Assembly: GCA_946055365.1 (NCBI GenBank)
Contig: CAMGFM010000014.1
Span: 1 to 14,132 of the forward strand
DNA length: 14,132 nucleotides
Origin: an uncultured Prevotella sp.
Lineage (GTDB): Bacteria > Bacteroidota > Bacteroidia > Bacteroidales > Bacteroidaceae
Direction of reading: 5' to 3'
The notes under the pieces are model-generated. The model saw only the letters and a program-made list of their open reading frames with translations. It was not told the DNA's origin and ran no database searches. The translations under genes were made by a program, and so were the position numbers. Numbering within the stretch: the stretch's first letter is position 1; the number at the start of each line of letters is the position of its first letter. Below, piece by piece: positions 6,379 through 14,132 of this stretch.

Positions 6379-7290
6379 TCAGAACATCTTTTCGGGATAG
6401 ATGCCGTCGTCGGCGAGCTTCTGGAACTTTGCCACTACATCGGGACGGTCTTCGGGATAGGTCACGCCAAACCACTTTGACGTGGTGTCAAGCACCTCGC
6501 ATGTGGCTGTGCCGTCGTGGATGAGCCTGTCGACCATGAGCGGAATGAAGAACTCGCTCTTGAGGTTCTGCATGTTCTTCGGGTCGCTGAGAAACTCCTT
6601 GAAAAACTCCTCGCTATGCTTGAAATAGTCGGGTGTGAAGCCCCAGAAGTTCATCGACACGGGCGTGGTGTCTGGCACAGCCACCCACTCGTCGTTGTCG
6701 TCGAGGTATTTCACCACGCCGTCAAAACGCTGTATCTTGGTGCGCTCCACCACAGAGGTGAGGAGGTTGCGCTCGTCTTTCTCGCAGATGCCACGGCTCA
6801 CGGTGCCACTGTCGGAGAGAGTGTTGCCCACACGGAAGCCCACCATGGCATACTTGCCCGTGGAGCCTTCTGGCAGGTCGCTCAGCCACTTGCCCATCAC
6901 ACGGAAGGCATCGCGATCGTAGAAGTCGTCGCAGTTGAGGACGGCAAACGGTTCCTTGATGACACCGGCACCCATCATCACGGCGTGGTTTGTACCCCAC
7001 GGCTTGGTGCGTCCCTCGGGGCAGGTGAAGCCCTCGGGCAGAGCGTCAATGCTCTGGAACACGAGTTCGCACGGTATGTGTCCCTCATATTTGGAGAGGA
7101 CGATGCGGCGGAAGTCTTCCTCAAAGTCCTTGCGTATCACAAAGACGAGCTTGCCAAATCCCGCATTGATGGCATCGTAGATGCTGTAGTCCATGATGGT
7201 CTCGCCGTGAGGGCCGAGGTTGTCGAGCTGCTTCAGACCGCCGTAACGGCTGCCCATGCCGGCAGCAAGGAGGAAAAGTGTAGGTTTCAT
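6379..7290 (-). CDS. Nucleotidyltransferase family protein (sugar-1-phosphate nucleotidylyltransferase-like)
   Basis: GT-A-fold NTP transferase, predicted to couple a sugar-1-phosphate to an NTP to make a nucleotide sugar; the sugar and base are not evident. 303 residues, no signal peptide, cytoplasmic. The N-terminal LLAAGMGSRYGGLKQ (residues 7-21) is the nucleotide-binding signature with the GxGxR-type loop. KPWGTNHAV (97-104) is the second nucleotide-contacting segment, and NCDDFYD (119-125) holds the metal-binding aspartates D121/D122. The C-terminal region (SMNFWGFTPDYF, SEFFIPLMVD, TSKWFGVTYPEDRPDV) is typical of a Bacteroidota family often annotated simply as nucleotidyltransferase. 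From family knowledge, homologues can lie beside a hexosamine kinase (NahK-like), but none is present here. It has its own promoter near 7501-7530 and a terminator at 6297-6341, so it looks monocistronic. Confidence 0.85.
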   Translation of the reverse strand: MKPTLFLLAAGMGSRYGGLKQLDNLGPHGETIMDYSIYDAINAGFGKLVFVIRKDFEEDFRRIVLSKYEGHIPCELVFQSIDALPEGFTCPEGRTKPWGTNHAVMMGAGVIKEPFAVLNCDDFYDRDAFRVMGKWLSDLPEGSTGKYAMVGFRVGNTLSDSGTVSRGICEKDERNLLTSVVERTKIQRFDGVVKYLDDNDEWVAVPDTTPVSMNFWGFTPDYFKHSEEFFKEFLSDPKNMQNLKSEFFIPLMVDRLIHDGTATCEVLDTTSKWFGVTYPEDRPDVVAKFQKLADDGIYPEKMF

Positions 7291-7500
7291 AGTCTTCCTG
7301 TTATTATGTTTTTTTTAAAAGGTGTATGTCGTTGCATCCGTCAAGGTGCATGTCATCATGTCTTTTATATATGTGTCGATACAATCTGTGCGTGACACAT
7401 AAGCAGACGTGCGCCCTTTACTGCCGCCAACGGTGCGGCAATACCTCCTCGGCATCGCCATGCGACTGGTGTCGACGACCGTGGAAAGTATATGTCACCA

Positions 7501-7530
7501 CAAAAGTAACAAATTAGCGTGATATACAAA
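7501..7530 (-). promoter_or_regulatory. Bacteroidota-type promoter for the nucleotidyltransferase gene
   Basis: On the minus strand TTTG (7530-7527), an 18-base spacer and TACTTTTG (7508-7501) match the -33/-7 pattern; shifting the -33 to TTTT gives the usual 19-base spacing. Transcription would begin near 7495, right after the upstream terminator, leaving a leader of about 200 nt before ATG 7290. Confidence 0.65.
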
Positions 7531-7540
7531 AACGTATGAC

Positions 7541-7627
7541 ATAAAAAATGTGCAACGCACGATGTTTTGGAGACAGCAACCGCCCACATGCGGCATGGTG
7601 CTGTCTGTTGCATCATACGTTGCACAT
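7541..7627 (-). terminator. Large compound intrinsic terminator of the tamB-tamL transcript
   Basis: On the minus strand the outer arms (7627-7611 and 7564-7548) pair over 17 bp with two G-U wobbles and are followed directly by six U residues (7548-7543). Inside lie a perfect 7-bp stem (GCTGTCT 7600-7606 with AGACAGC 7571-7577) and a small CCGC/GCGG stem (7580-7583 and 7590-7593). On the plus strand the two wobbles become C/A mismatches and no U-run follows, so it is built for the minus strand. It sits about 150 nt past the tamL stop and is unusually long for a terminator. Confidence 0.75.
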
Positions 7628-7774
7628 CTTGTTTTGCCAACGTCACACGGCATCTGCCCATGCTCCTCTTGCAAGTGTCAGCCACGTCACATGGCACATT
7701 ACGCCCGTGCCGCATGCATTGTCTTACATGAGACATCACGCTCACAAAAAGGCGGACGCGGCGTGACATGCCCG

Positions 7775-10162
7775 TCAGAACGGATAGCCGATGGCAAAAT
7801 GCAGGCTGTGGCTGTCCTTGAAGGTGGGCATGTTGTAGAAGCCGCTGCGGTAGGGCAGGTGCAAGCCCACACCCCAGTCAAGGCGCAGCACAAAGAAGTC
7901 GAGGTCATAGCGCAGTCCTATGCCCGTGCCGAGAGCCATTTCCTTGAGCAGGTTCTTGACTTGCAGCTTGCCGCCTGCACGATAGCCGTCGTCGCGCAAG
8001 GCCCACACGTTGCCGGCATCGAGGAACAGCGCACCGTAAAGGCTGCCGAAGAGATTGGGGCGGTATTCGATGTTGAACTGGAGCTTTATGTCGCCCGTCT
8101 GGTCCATATATGACAGCCCTGACTTGTCGGTGTGGTAGGTGCCGGGGCCGATGCTCCTGACGTTGAACGCCCTGATGCTGTTGGCTCCGCCCACATAGAA
8201 CTGCTCACTGTAAGGCGAGCTTTGCGTATTGCCATACGACCACACTATGCCGCCGCCTGCGTGTGCCACTAGGGTGTTCTTGCCCGAGAGAGTCCACGTC
8301 TTGCGTATGTCGGTCTCTATCTTGAAGAACTGGGCATAGGGATTCTTAAAGAGTTTCTTGCCCTTTTCGCCCCACTTCCTGCCAAAGGCGAGATAGCCAA
8401 GTGAGAGGATGTTGGAGGCCTCGCTCACGGAGACCGTCCAGTAGAGGGGGTCGGGACTGCCAGGGGCAGACTGCCGCGTGAGGGTATAGCGCATCTTAGG
8501 CACAAACTGGTCTGCCATGGACACCATGAGGTATGGACTCTTCTCCAATACCTCCAAGAAGGCATCGGTGCGGCTCTTCATGTATTCATACTGCAAGATG
8601 AGCGGCGAGAACTGGTGCATGACCGTGGCACTGGGCTGTAGGGTGTAGGTGAGTTCGCCCGACACGATGTTGCGCTTGAAGAATCCCGAGCGGTTGAGCG
8701 TGCTTCTCGAGGCCTTGAGCAGGGTGTTGGGCGTGGCATAGAAACGCTTTCTGATGACCGTGCCGCCCACTGTCTTGCGTCTTGTCTTGTTGGGCAGGAA
8801 GAGCAGGCGCGGCATCTCCAATGACACGTCTATGCCATACTCGTAGGAGTTGATTTCGTTGTTCGTGCCGTCGGCCTTGTGTCCCGTCTGCCACTCATAA
8901 GAACCCTTGAGGTCAATAGACAGTTTCTCGCCGCCGCGGAAGGCGTTGCGCTTGGTGAGACCCATGACAAGCTCAGGGCCTACTCGCCCCGTGGTCTTGC
9001 CCACCATGTTGGTCTCAATGTAGAAGTCGTAGGGCTTGTCAAACACACAGTTGAGCGTCATGTCGAGCGTGTCGCAGGCAGCGGTGGTGTCACGCGGCTG
9101 AAAGGTGAGGTCTACACGCGAGAAGAGTCCCTTAGAGGTGAGCGTGTTGAGGGTGTGCTGATAGTTTTCATAACTATAAAGCTGTCGGGGGCGCAACTTC
9201 ATGTCGCGGGTGATGGCACTGCGGCGTATGGGCTGCCGCCTGCCCGAATAGATGACGGTGTAGTTGCGGCGCACGACGGTGTCGGTGAGCTGCTGCATGG
9301 CCGTGCGTCGCAACTCAAGGTTGATGCGGCCTATATACCACTGCTTTGACACCTGCACAGGCAGGCTGTCTGCCATCTGCAAGCGCACCTGAGCCATGCC
9401 GGCCTTGGCAATGGTGTCGGCAAGATAGGTGGCATAGGCAGGCTGATAGTAGATGAAGCCGTTGTTGCGCAGCACATTGGCCACACGCGTGCGCTCTGCC
9501 TCGAGCGTGGACACGTCAAACGGCACGCCACTGCGCACGATGGCCTCGTCGCGCGTGGAGTCGATAAGCGCGAGTGCCTTCGGGGGAAAATTGGCGTAGA
9601 CGAGCGTGTCTATAATGTGCAGCTCGCCAAGGTTGACGGTGTAGCCTATCTTTGACTTCTTGGGATTGGACTGCGGGAGCGTGTCATAATTGACATAGGC
9701 ACTAAAGTAGCCGCGCGAGCGCAGCAGTTCTGTCGCCACCTGAGAGCGCAGCCCGGGGTTGACACCGCTCATAAGCACGGGTGCCTTGCCGAATGTCTTG
9801 GTAATCCAACGTGACACTGGCGACTGCGACTTGTGAAAGGCATTGTATATCCAGAGGCGGTAGGGAAACGGGGTCTTGTAATATGGGCTGCCGAAAATGG
9901 CGCCGTTGGGCTCCGCAGCCAACGCCATCTCCACCTCTTCCTGCACCGCGGTGAAATGGTCGCAGGGCTTATAGTCTACATATTTGGTGCCGCGCATACC
10001 CGTATAGAGCTGGTCGCCGTCGGGAACGGCACTCGTGGAGGAGCAGCCGACAAGCATGACGAGTGCCGCCGCCACACATATTATATATATATAATGTATA
10101 TGGCGGCACACACTCGCCGTCCTGCGGCATGTATTGTGGTGTTGTGGTGTCATGATTGTCAT
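7775..10162 (-). CDS. tamL: Translocation and assembly module lipoprotein TamL (BamA/TamA family)
   Basis: Outer-membrane Omp85-family protein that, with TamB, is thought to insert or transport envelope components. 795 residues from ATG 10162. A lipoprotein signal precedes C40 (VMLVGCSS), the hallmark of the Bacteroidota TamL form. POTRA-like modules follow at roughly 165-400 (GELHIIDTLVYANFPP, VLRNNGFIYYQPAY, LNTLTSKGLFSRVDLTFQP). The 16-strand-type barrel fills about 400-795 and carries YVGGANSIRAF, matching the VRGF/Y loop-6 motif with Ala in place of Gly. It also has IEYRPNLFGSLYGALFLDAGNVW and a C-terminal strand ending GYPF. The start lies 2 nt after the tamB stop, so translational coupling is likely; ATG 10153 is an alternative. 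A start at 10303 was rejected because it overlaps tamB by 139 nt and displaces the signal sequence. Confidence 0.9.
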   Translation of the reverse strand: MTIMTPQHHNTCRRTASVCRHIHYIYIICVAAALVMLVGCSSTSAVPDGDQLYTGMRGTKYVDYKPCDHFTAVQEEVEMALAAEPNGAIFGSPYYKTPFPYRLWIYNAFHKSQSPVSRWITKTFGKAPVLMSGVNPGLRSQVATELLRSRGYFSAYVNYDTLPQSNPKKSKIGYTVNLGELHIIDTLVYANFPPKALALIDSTRDEAIVRSGVPFDVSTLEAERTRVANVLRNNGFIYYQPAYATYLADTIAKAGMAQVRLQMADSLPVQVSKQWYIGRINLELRRTAMQQLTDTVVRRNYTVIYSGRRQPIRRSAITRDMKLRPRQLYSYENYQHTLNTLTSKGLFSRVDLTFQPRDTTAACDTLDMTLNCVFDKPYDFYIETNMVGKTTGRVGPELVMGLTKRNAFRGGEKLSIDLKGSYEWQTGHKADGTNNEINSYEYGIDVSLEMPRLLFLPNKTRRKTVGGTVIRKRFYATPNTLLKASRSTLNRSGFFKRNIVSGELTYTLQPSATVMHQFSPLILQYEYMKSRTDAFLEVLEKSPYLMVSMADQFVPKMRYTLTRQSAPGSPDPLYWTVSVSEASNILSLGYLAFGRKWGEKGKKLFKNPYAQFFKIETDIRKTWTLSGKNTLVAHAGGGIVWSYGNTQSSPYSEQFYVGGANSIRAFNVRSIGPGTYHTDKSGLSYMDQTGDIKLQFNIEYRPNLFGSLYGALFLDAGNVWALRDDGYRAGGKLQVKNLLKEMALGTGIGLRYDLDFFVLRLDWGVGLHLPYRSGFYNMPTFKDSHSLHFAIGYPF

Positions 10163-10164
10163 GT

Positions 10165-13100
10165 CTATTTGTTGTCTACTGCAATGCTGTCCTTCTGTGT
10201 CTTGCTCTCTGGCACGGCTTTTGCACCGTTTGCCATGGGAATAGTGTTCTTGTCTGCCTTGAAGCGGAAGATGTCCTTGAAGTGTTGCAGCTTGCGCCGC
10301 CACATGAAGCCACCGCCATACTGTCCCACATAGCCCTCGAGCCAGTCATAGGAGTCGCGGGTGTAGAAAAGTTTCATATACTGGTTGGAGACCGACGACA
10401 GACGATATTCAAAGACCACATTGTCAAAGAACGTGTCATCCTGTCCCTCCATCTCCGCGCCGCTTGACACCTTGCCTCCCACGACTATGCGGAGGCGGTT
10501 GTTCCACAGGCGTTTTGAAAACTTGAACGAGTAGTCAGTGTGTGCGTTGCCGCTGCCAAGCACGGTGTTGTCAACGCCAAACGAAAGGTCAAGCGTGCGC
10601 AGGGCACTGCCAGAGATGGCATTAATCTGTGAATTGAGAAACGCACTCAACGCGCTGTTCATATTAAACGAGCTGGTGTTGCCGTCGGCTATATACATGC
10701 CCGTGGTGAGCATGGTGACAGCTATCTTGCCTCTGTTTTCCATCGACATGGTCATAAGCTCGTTGTGGACAGCCTGATCGTCGGGCGCGTCAACCACAAA
10801 CTGCAGGCCCATGTCCTGAAGAGTCTTTGTTATGACCACTCCACAGTCAAACGTCACGCTGCGGCCCTGCCCTCCGTCTGTGGAGACAGTGGCCTTGTTT
10901 TTCTCCAAAGCCGTGATGTTGAGCCTGGGGTTCATCGGGTCGCCCGTAAACTCTATATAGCTGCCGTCCTGGATGTGGAATGTCTTGAGCGGAATGACAG
11001 GCAGGGAATATTTCATCTCACCCTCGTCTATGGTATAGCGTCCCGTGAGCTGCAAGCCGTCCACTTCGGCATACTGCATACGCAGGCTGCCTCCGCCAGT
11101 AATGTCCACATAGTTTGAATGGTCGGCATTGAGGGCGCACGTGACGTGTGCCGCCTCGTCGATATTGACCGTCAGGTCCATGTTAAGTCCCGCTATCGGG
11201 GGCTTGGAGGTCTTCGTAGACTCGGGATTGCGGAAGTTGACAAATGTCACAAGCCCCTCGAGCCTGTTGTCAGAGGTCAGAGGCGAGTCGCGCAGTATGT
11301 ATGTGAGTGCCGTGGAACCCAACACGTCGAGCCTGCCACGAAACCTCAGCGACTCCAAAAGCCCGTCTGCCATGCCATAGAAGTTGACATAGGCCTTGCC
11401 GTAGGCCTCGGAGCGTGCGTTCTCCTTGGAGTCGATGAGCAGATAGTTGTCGGCGCGCATCTTTATGTCCATATTCATGCGGTCAAGACGCGAGAAATCG
11501 ACATAGCCATAGAGGTTGAGAGGACTGCCGTTTTTGGCATACATCTCAAAATTCTCCAGCCTCAGCCTGCTGTCAGTGACGGTCACGGGGTCGTCACACA
11601 GCCTCATCTCCACGCCATAAGGCTCAGAGCCTATGCTGGCAGCGTCAAATACTATCTCGCCATTGACCATAGGGCTGCCCACAGTGCCTCTCACGCAGAG
11701 CTTGCCGTCGGCCTTGCCCTTGAAATAGAGCAGCCTGTCTGGCACGAAACCGTCAAGCAGCAGGAGCGGAGTGCCGTCCAGCACAAGGTCAGCGTCGATG
11801 CTGTCGCTCTCTGTCTCATACTTGCCGTTGAGGGTACACACCTCACTGCCGTCTATCGACAGCGTGCCGTCCACACAGTGGTCGGTGCCTGCATCGCGGG
11901 GCATATAGACAAAGTCAGAAGAGACATCGCCTATGTGGCAACCCTCATATTTCATGTCGCTGACGCTCACCGACGAAGACACGGACAGCTCCTCGTCATC
12001 GGTCTTAAGCACGTGGAAGTCGCCGCTAAGCAAGCCCGACACGTTGGGAGCATAGGGTATGACCGACAAAACCTTGGCCAAATCAAAACGAGTGAGGCCA
12101 AGCGTGAGGTCAAGCGGCGAGTAAGTGCTGTCGGCAGAGTAGATGCTGACACCCATGCCGTCATCTGCGCGCAGCCTCATGTCGGCCGAGATGCGCCTGT
12201 CTGCGTCAAAGAATATGTAATTGCCCTTGCTCACCTTGAAAGTCTTGTATCCCAACACCGGGTCTATGCCTCCCAGCGACAGCCTCACGCCGTTCTGCTC
12301 CATGCTGGCCTTTAGACCCAAGGCCAAACCCAGCCTTTCACGGTCGTCATATACACGTGTGCCTACATAGAGTGCCTGCCTGTAGAAAGCGGCGCGAAAC
12401 CTGGAGTTGAAGACAAACTGCGGATTGTAGCGGTTGTTAGCTATCTGTCCCTCTATACGTGTGGTGGCGGTGTCAGAAATGACATCCATGCGTATGGTGT
12501 CGAGCAGCACGCCCGACGCAAGGAGCGAGTCGACGCTCACCCTGCCGTTCATACCGTCTGTAGGAGACGTGCTTATGTCGACGAAAATGTCCTTGAACTC
12601 ATATCCGAAATGCCTTATGGCACGGCTCAACACGTTGTCTCTGCCAGCGTCAAAGTAAAGTGACATCTGCGGAAGCCTGCTTCTGATGGCCATCTGGTCG
12701 ATATATCTCTCCCTCGACTGCCTTATTATCTCCGCATTTACATTGTCAAATGACGAGAGAACGTCGTCGAGGCTGCCCTGTGCGTCAAGACGCAGGTCAA
12801 GATCGCCACATGACACCGACGCATGTATGGAGTCAGGTCTCGTGAATGTGTCAAGGAACATGCGCTCGAGCCTATATACCTTGGCAGAGTCCTTGAGAAC
12901 GATGTTGGCAATAGCCCCCTTGGCGGTGTGGCTTTGCGCAAGGTCGCTTGCAAACTGCACGTCGGCGTTGAGCGACACGTTGAAAGGATTTTCTGATATG
13001 CCGAGTTTCTGGAAGTCAGCGTCCAATATGTCGCACACTATCCTTGCACCCAACCTTTTTTTGTCCATGAGTGTCCTCACGTCAATGATGCCGTTGACTA

Positions 13101-14132
13101 TCGGACTACGGCTGTCAAGCACCGCCTGCCCCACTCCACGGCTTACGCTTGCGGTCAGTTTCATGCCGCCAAGGCCATATCCGCCATAGCTCATCTCATC
13201 CACGACGGCTCTTGCGTCGAGCATGGCACGCGGCGAAAGCACGTCAAAATCCCTGCCCTGCGCACTCAGACGTGCCGTAACGGGACTGTCAGGCACACCC
13301 TTGACGAAATGTGACAGGTTAAAGCCGTTCATGTCCATGCTTGCCTTGTATGTCGACGATGCCATGTTCACAGACGCATCGGCCCTGACCACGCCATGAC
13401 CATGGGTGAGGGTCACTCCAGCATTGTAGCGAGGCCCATCGGCTGTGGCCCTTGCCACAATACCCATGCCCACGGGCAGACTTACCGTGCCTGCAACGCC
13501 GTCTGGCATCATTGGCGACACAAATCCTATGTCATAAATGTCGGCATCAAGACTAACGGCAGCCTTGAGACGGTTCACGTCAGTGACATTGGCAAGAGTG
13601 CCGTCGGCCTTTATCCTGAAAGCCGATGGCATGGCGGCCGTGAGGTGCCTTATGGTCATGTCGCCAGCGTTGCCCTCCACCTGCACATCAGCGGTGAGCG
13701 GAGCCATGGGCCACATATCCTTTGTGGCGCGCGGCAGTCCGCCTAACAAAAGCATGAGGTCTGACCTGCCAAGGCTCGCCTTGAGAGCGGCTGTCATGCG
13801 CCCCGAGGGTATGGAGTCAAACGCCGTGTGGGGCATGTAGAAGCTCGCCTCAATGTCAGAGGCCGCAGTGTATAGCAAGAGACGGCTTATGGATATGCCC
13901 ACAGTGTCCATTCTCAACGGAAAGGACAGCGATTTCACGGCCAGTCCGCTGCGCTCCACAAACGCACAGTCGCCCACGTCCACCATTGTCTGCCCATTGC
14001 CATAGAGCAGAGAGTCAAGACACAGGCTTATGTGTGACATATTGATGTGGCTGTAGTCAAGGCCCTCGACGGGAGCCTGCGCCGTGTTGTCATAGGAGCA
14101 GCCTCCGTCCTGCCATAGCAGCGAGCCGACGC
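10165..14132 (-). CDS. tamB: Translocation/assembly module protein TamB (5' end beyond window)
   Basis: AsmA-like, periplasm-spanning partner of TamA/TamL, thought to bridge inner and outer membranes with a long hydrophobic beta-groove. The frame is open through the right edge: codons upstream of ATG 14040 continue without a stop, so that ATG is internal and the N-terminal membrane anchor is outside the window. 1321 complete codons plus the stop are visible. They are nearly all beta-strand repeats rich in S, D and V (for example SVSVSDMKYEGCHIGDVSSD). The conserved C-terminal TamB domain is clear: PPIAGLNMDLTVNIDEAAHV, YTIDEGEMKYSLPVIPLKTF, YIEFTGDPMNPRLNITA, LWNNRLRIVVGGKV and YMKLFYTRDSYDWLEGYVGQYGGGFMWRR. 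A polar tail of about 45 residues ends the protein. It is followed 2 nt later by tamL. Confidence 0.92.
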   Translation of the reverse strand, partial: VGSLLWQDGGCSYDNTAQAPVEGLDYSHINMSHISLCLDSLLYGNGQTMVDVGDCAFVERSGLAVKSLSFPLRMDTVGISISRLLLYTAASDIEASFYMPHTAFDSIPSGRMTAALKASLGRSDLMLLLGGLPRATKDMWPMAPLTADVQVEGNAGDMTIRHLTAAMPSAFRIKADGTLANVTDVNRLKAAVSLDADIYDIGFVSPMMPDGVAGTVSLPVGMGIVARATADGPRYNAGVTLTHGHGVVRADASVNMASSTYKASMDMNGFNLSHFVKGVPDSPVTARLSAQGRDFDVLSPRAMLDARAVVDEMSYGGYGLGGMKLTASVSRGVGQAVLDSRSPIVNGIIDVRTLMDKKRLGARIVCDILDADFQKLGISENPFNVSLNADVQFASDLAQSHTAKGAIANIVLKDSAKVYRLERMFLDTFTRPDSIHASVSCGDLDLRLDAQGSLDDVLSSFDNVNAEIIRQSRERYIDQMAIRSRLPQMSLYFDAGRDNVLSRAIRHFGYEFKDIFVDISTSPTDGMNGRVSVDSLLASGVLLDTIRMDVISDTATTRIEGQIANNRYNPQFVFNSRFRAAFYRQALYVGTRVYDDRERLGLALGLKASMEQNGVRLSLGGIDPVLGYKTFKVSKGNYIFFDADRRISADMRLRADDGMGVSIYSADSTYSPLDLTLGLTRFDLAKVLSVIPYAPNVSGLLSGDFHVLKTDDEELSVSSSVSVSDMKYEGCHIGDVSSDFVYMPRDAGTDHCVDGTLSIDGSEVCTLNGKYETESDSIDADLVLDGTPLLLLDGFVPDRLLYFKGKADGKLCVRGTVGSPMVNGEIVFDAASIGSEPYGVEMRLCDDPVTVTDSRLRLENFEMYAKNGSPLNLYGYVDFSRLDRMNMDIKMRADNYLLIDSKENARSEAYGKAYVNFYGMADGLLESLRFRGRLDVLGSTALTYILRDSPLTSDNRLEGLVTFVNFRNPESTKTSKPPIAGLNMDLTVNIDEAAHVTCALNADHSNYVDITGGGSLRMQYAEVDGLQLTGRYTIDEGEMKYSLPVIPLKTFHIQDGSYIEFTGDPMNPRLNITALEKNKATVSTDGGQGRSVTFDCGVVITKTLQDMGLQFVVDAPDDQAVHNELMTMSMENRGKIAVTMLTTGMYIADGNTSSFNMNSALSAFLNSQINAISGSALRTLDLSFGVDNTVLGSGNAHTDYSFKFSKRLWNNRLRIVVGGKVSSGAEMEGQDDTFFDNVVFEYRLSSVSNQYMKLFYTRDSYDWLEGYVGQYGGGFMWRRKLQHFKDIFRFKADKNTIPMANGAKAVPESKTQKDSIAVDNK

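Larger units (their letters stand above)
7291..7774. other. Intergenic region: leader, promoter and compound terminator
   Basis: This 484-base gap separates tamL from the next minus-strand gene. From tamL onward it holds about 145 nt of 3' untranslated sequence, a large hairpin with U-tract (7541-7627), a promoter (7501-7530), then a leader of about 200 nt. The leader contains stems TGCCGC/GCGGCA (7422-7427 and 7435-7440) and ATGTGTC/GACACAT (7371-7377 and 7394-7400). No riboswitch class is recognised and no convincing gene is seen. Confidence 0.65.

Noticed and set aside
6517..7395. 292-residue plus-strand open frame
   Set aside because: It is entirely antisense to the well-supported nucleotidyltransferase gene; its His/Val/Glu-rich composition is that of a complement-strand shadow and no motif is recognisable.
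7315..7461. 48-codon minus-strand frame ending 24 bases before the nucleotidyltransferase start
   Set aside because: It is possible as a leader peptide, but the length is expected by chance, no A/T-rich leader precedes its ATG and no family is recognised; mentioned only as part of the leader finding.
7365..7769. 134-residue minus-strand open frame between tamL and the nucleotidyltransferase gene
   Set aside because: It is rich in Cys, Met and Arg with no family resemblance, and it spans both the compound terminator and the promoter, which are better explanations of this DNA.
10078..10096. (AT)n tract as a phase-variable repeat
   Set aside because: The run is short and imperfect and falls in codons for the hydrophobic signal sequence of TamL; a dinucleotide slip could shift the frame, but there is no evidence of it.
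10163..10303. N-terminal 47-residue extension of TamL
   Set aside because: It would overlap tamB and displace the lipoprotein signal sequence from the N-terminus; ATG 10162 restores both.
11119..12315. 398-residue plus-strand open frame
   Set aside because: Antisense to tamB, whose conserved C-terminal domain fixes the true frame; the frame is long because of GC-biased third positions in tamB.

Overview
The window looks like chromosomal DNA of a Bacteroidota bacterium, most likely order Bacteroidales (gut/oral Prevotellaceae- or Muribaculaceae-like; the genus cannot be fixed from sequence alone). Three things point there. Several intergenic regions carry Bacteroidota-type promoters (TTTG, about 19 nt, TAnnTTTG). 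Genes start behind A/T-rich leaders without clear Shine-Dalgarno sites. The TamA-like outer-membrane protein has a lipoprotein signal, the TamL arrangement typical of this phylum.

Layout. Positions 1-2406 (minus) hold the first 802 codons of a secreted GH85 endo-beta-N-acetylglucosaminidase that runs off the left edge. A 0.75 kb divergent regulatory region follows. Positions 3152-5158 (plus) encode a secreted GH20 beta-N-acetylhexosaminidase with a C-terminal discoidin-like domain. A convergent gap with a strong hairpin separates it from a hexapeptide-repeat acyltransferase (5411-5980, minus). After a 0.4 kb gap comes a sugar-nucleotidyltransferase-like gene (6379-7290, minus) with its own promoter and terminator. 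Positions 7775-10162 (minus) encode the BamA/TamA-family lipoprotein TamL, directly downstream of and almost touching tamB (10165 to beyond 14132, minus), which runs off the right edge.

How the genes work together. The GH85 and GH20 enzymes are divergently transcribed and would cooperate on N-glycans: GH85 cuts the chitobiose core and GH20 removes exposed beta-linked HexNAc. No SusC/SusD pair, regulator or sugar kinase is visible, so a complete polysaccharide utilisation locus is not demonstrated here. TamB and TamL form a translocation-and-assembly module: a periplasm-spanning protein and an outer-membrane barrel, made from one transcript ending in an elaborate hairpin plus U-tract at 7541-7627. 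The acyltransferase and nucleotidyltransferase look like single-gene units with unknown substrates, probably surface-glycan or nucleotide-sugar metabolism.

The most notable non-coding structure is a short palindromic repeat (core AAAGTGCCRCTTT) found in inverted copies on both sides of the GH20 gene, and a 9-bp dyad overlapping that gene's -33 box. I see no tRNA, rRNA, CRISPR array, insertion sequence or clearly novel multi-gene system.
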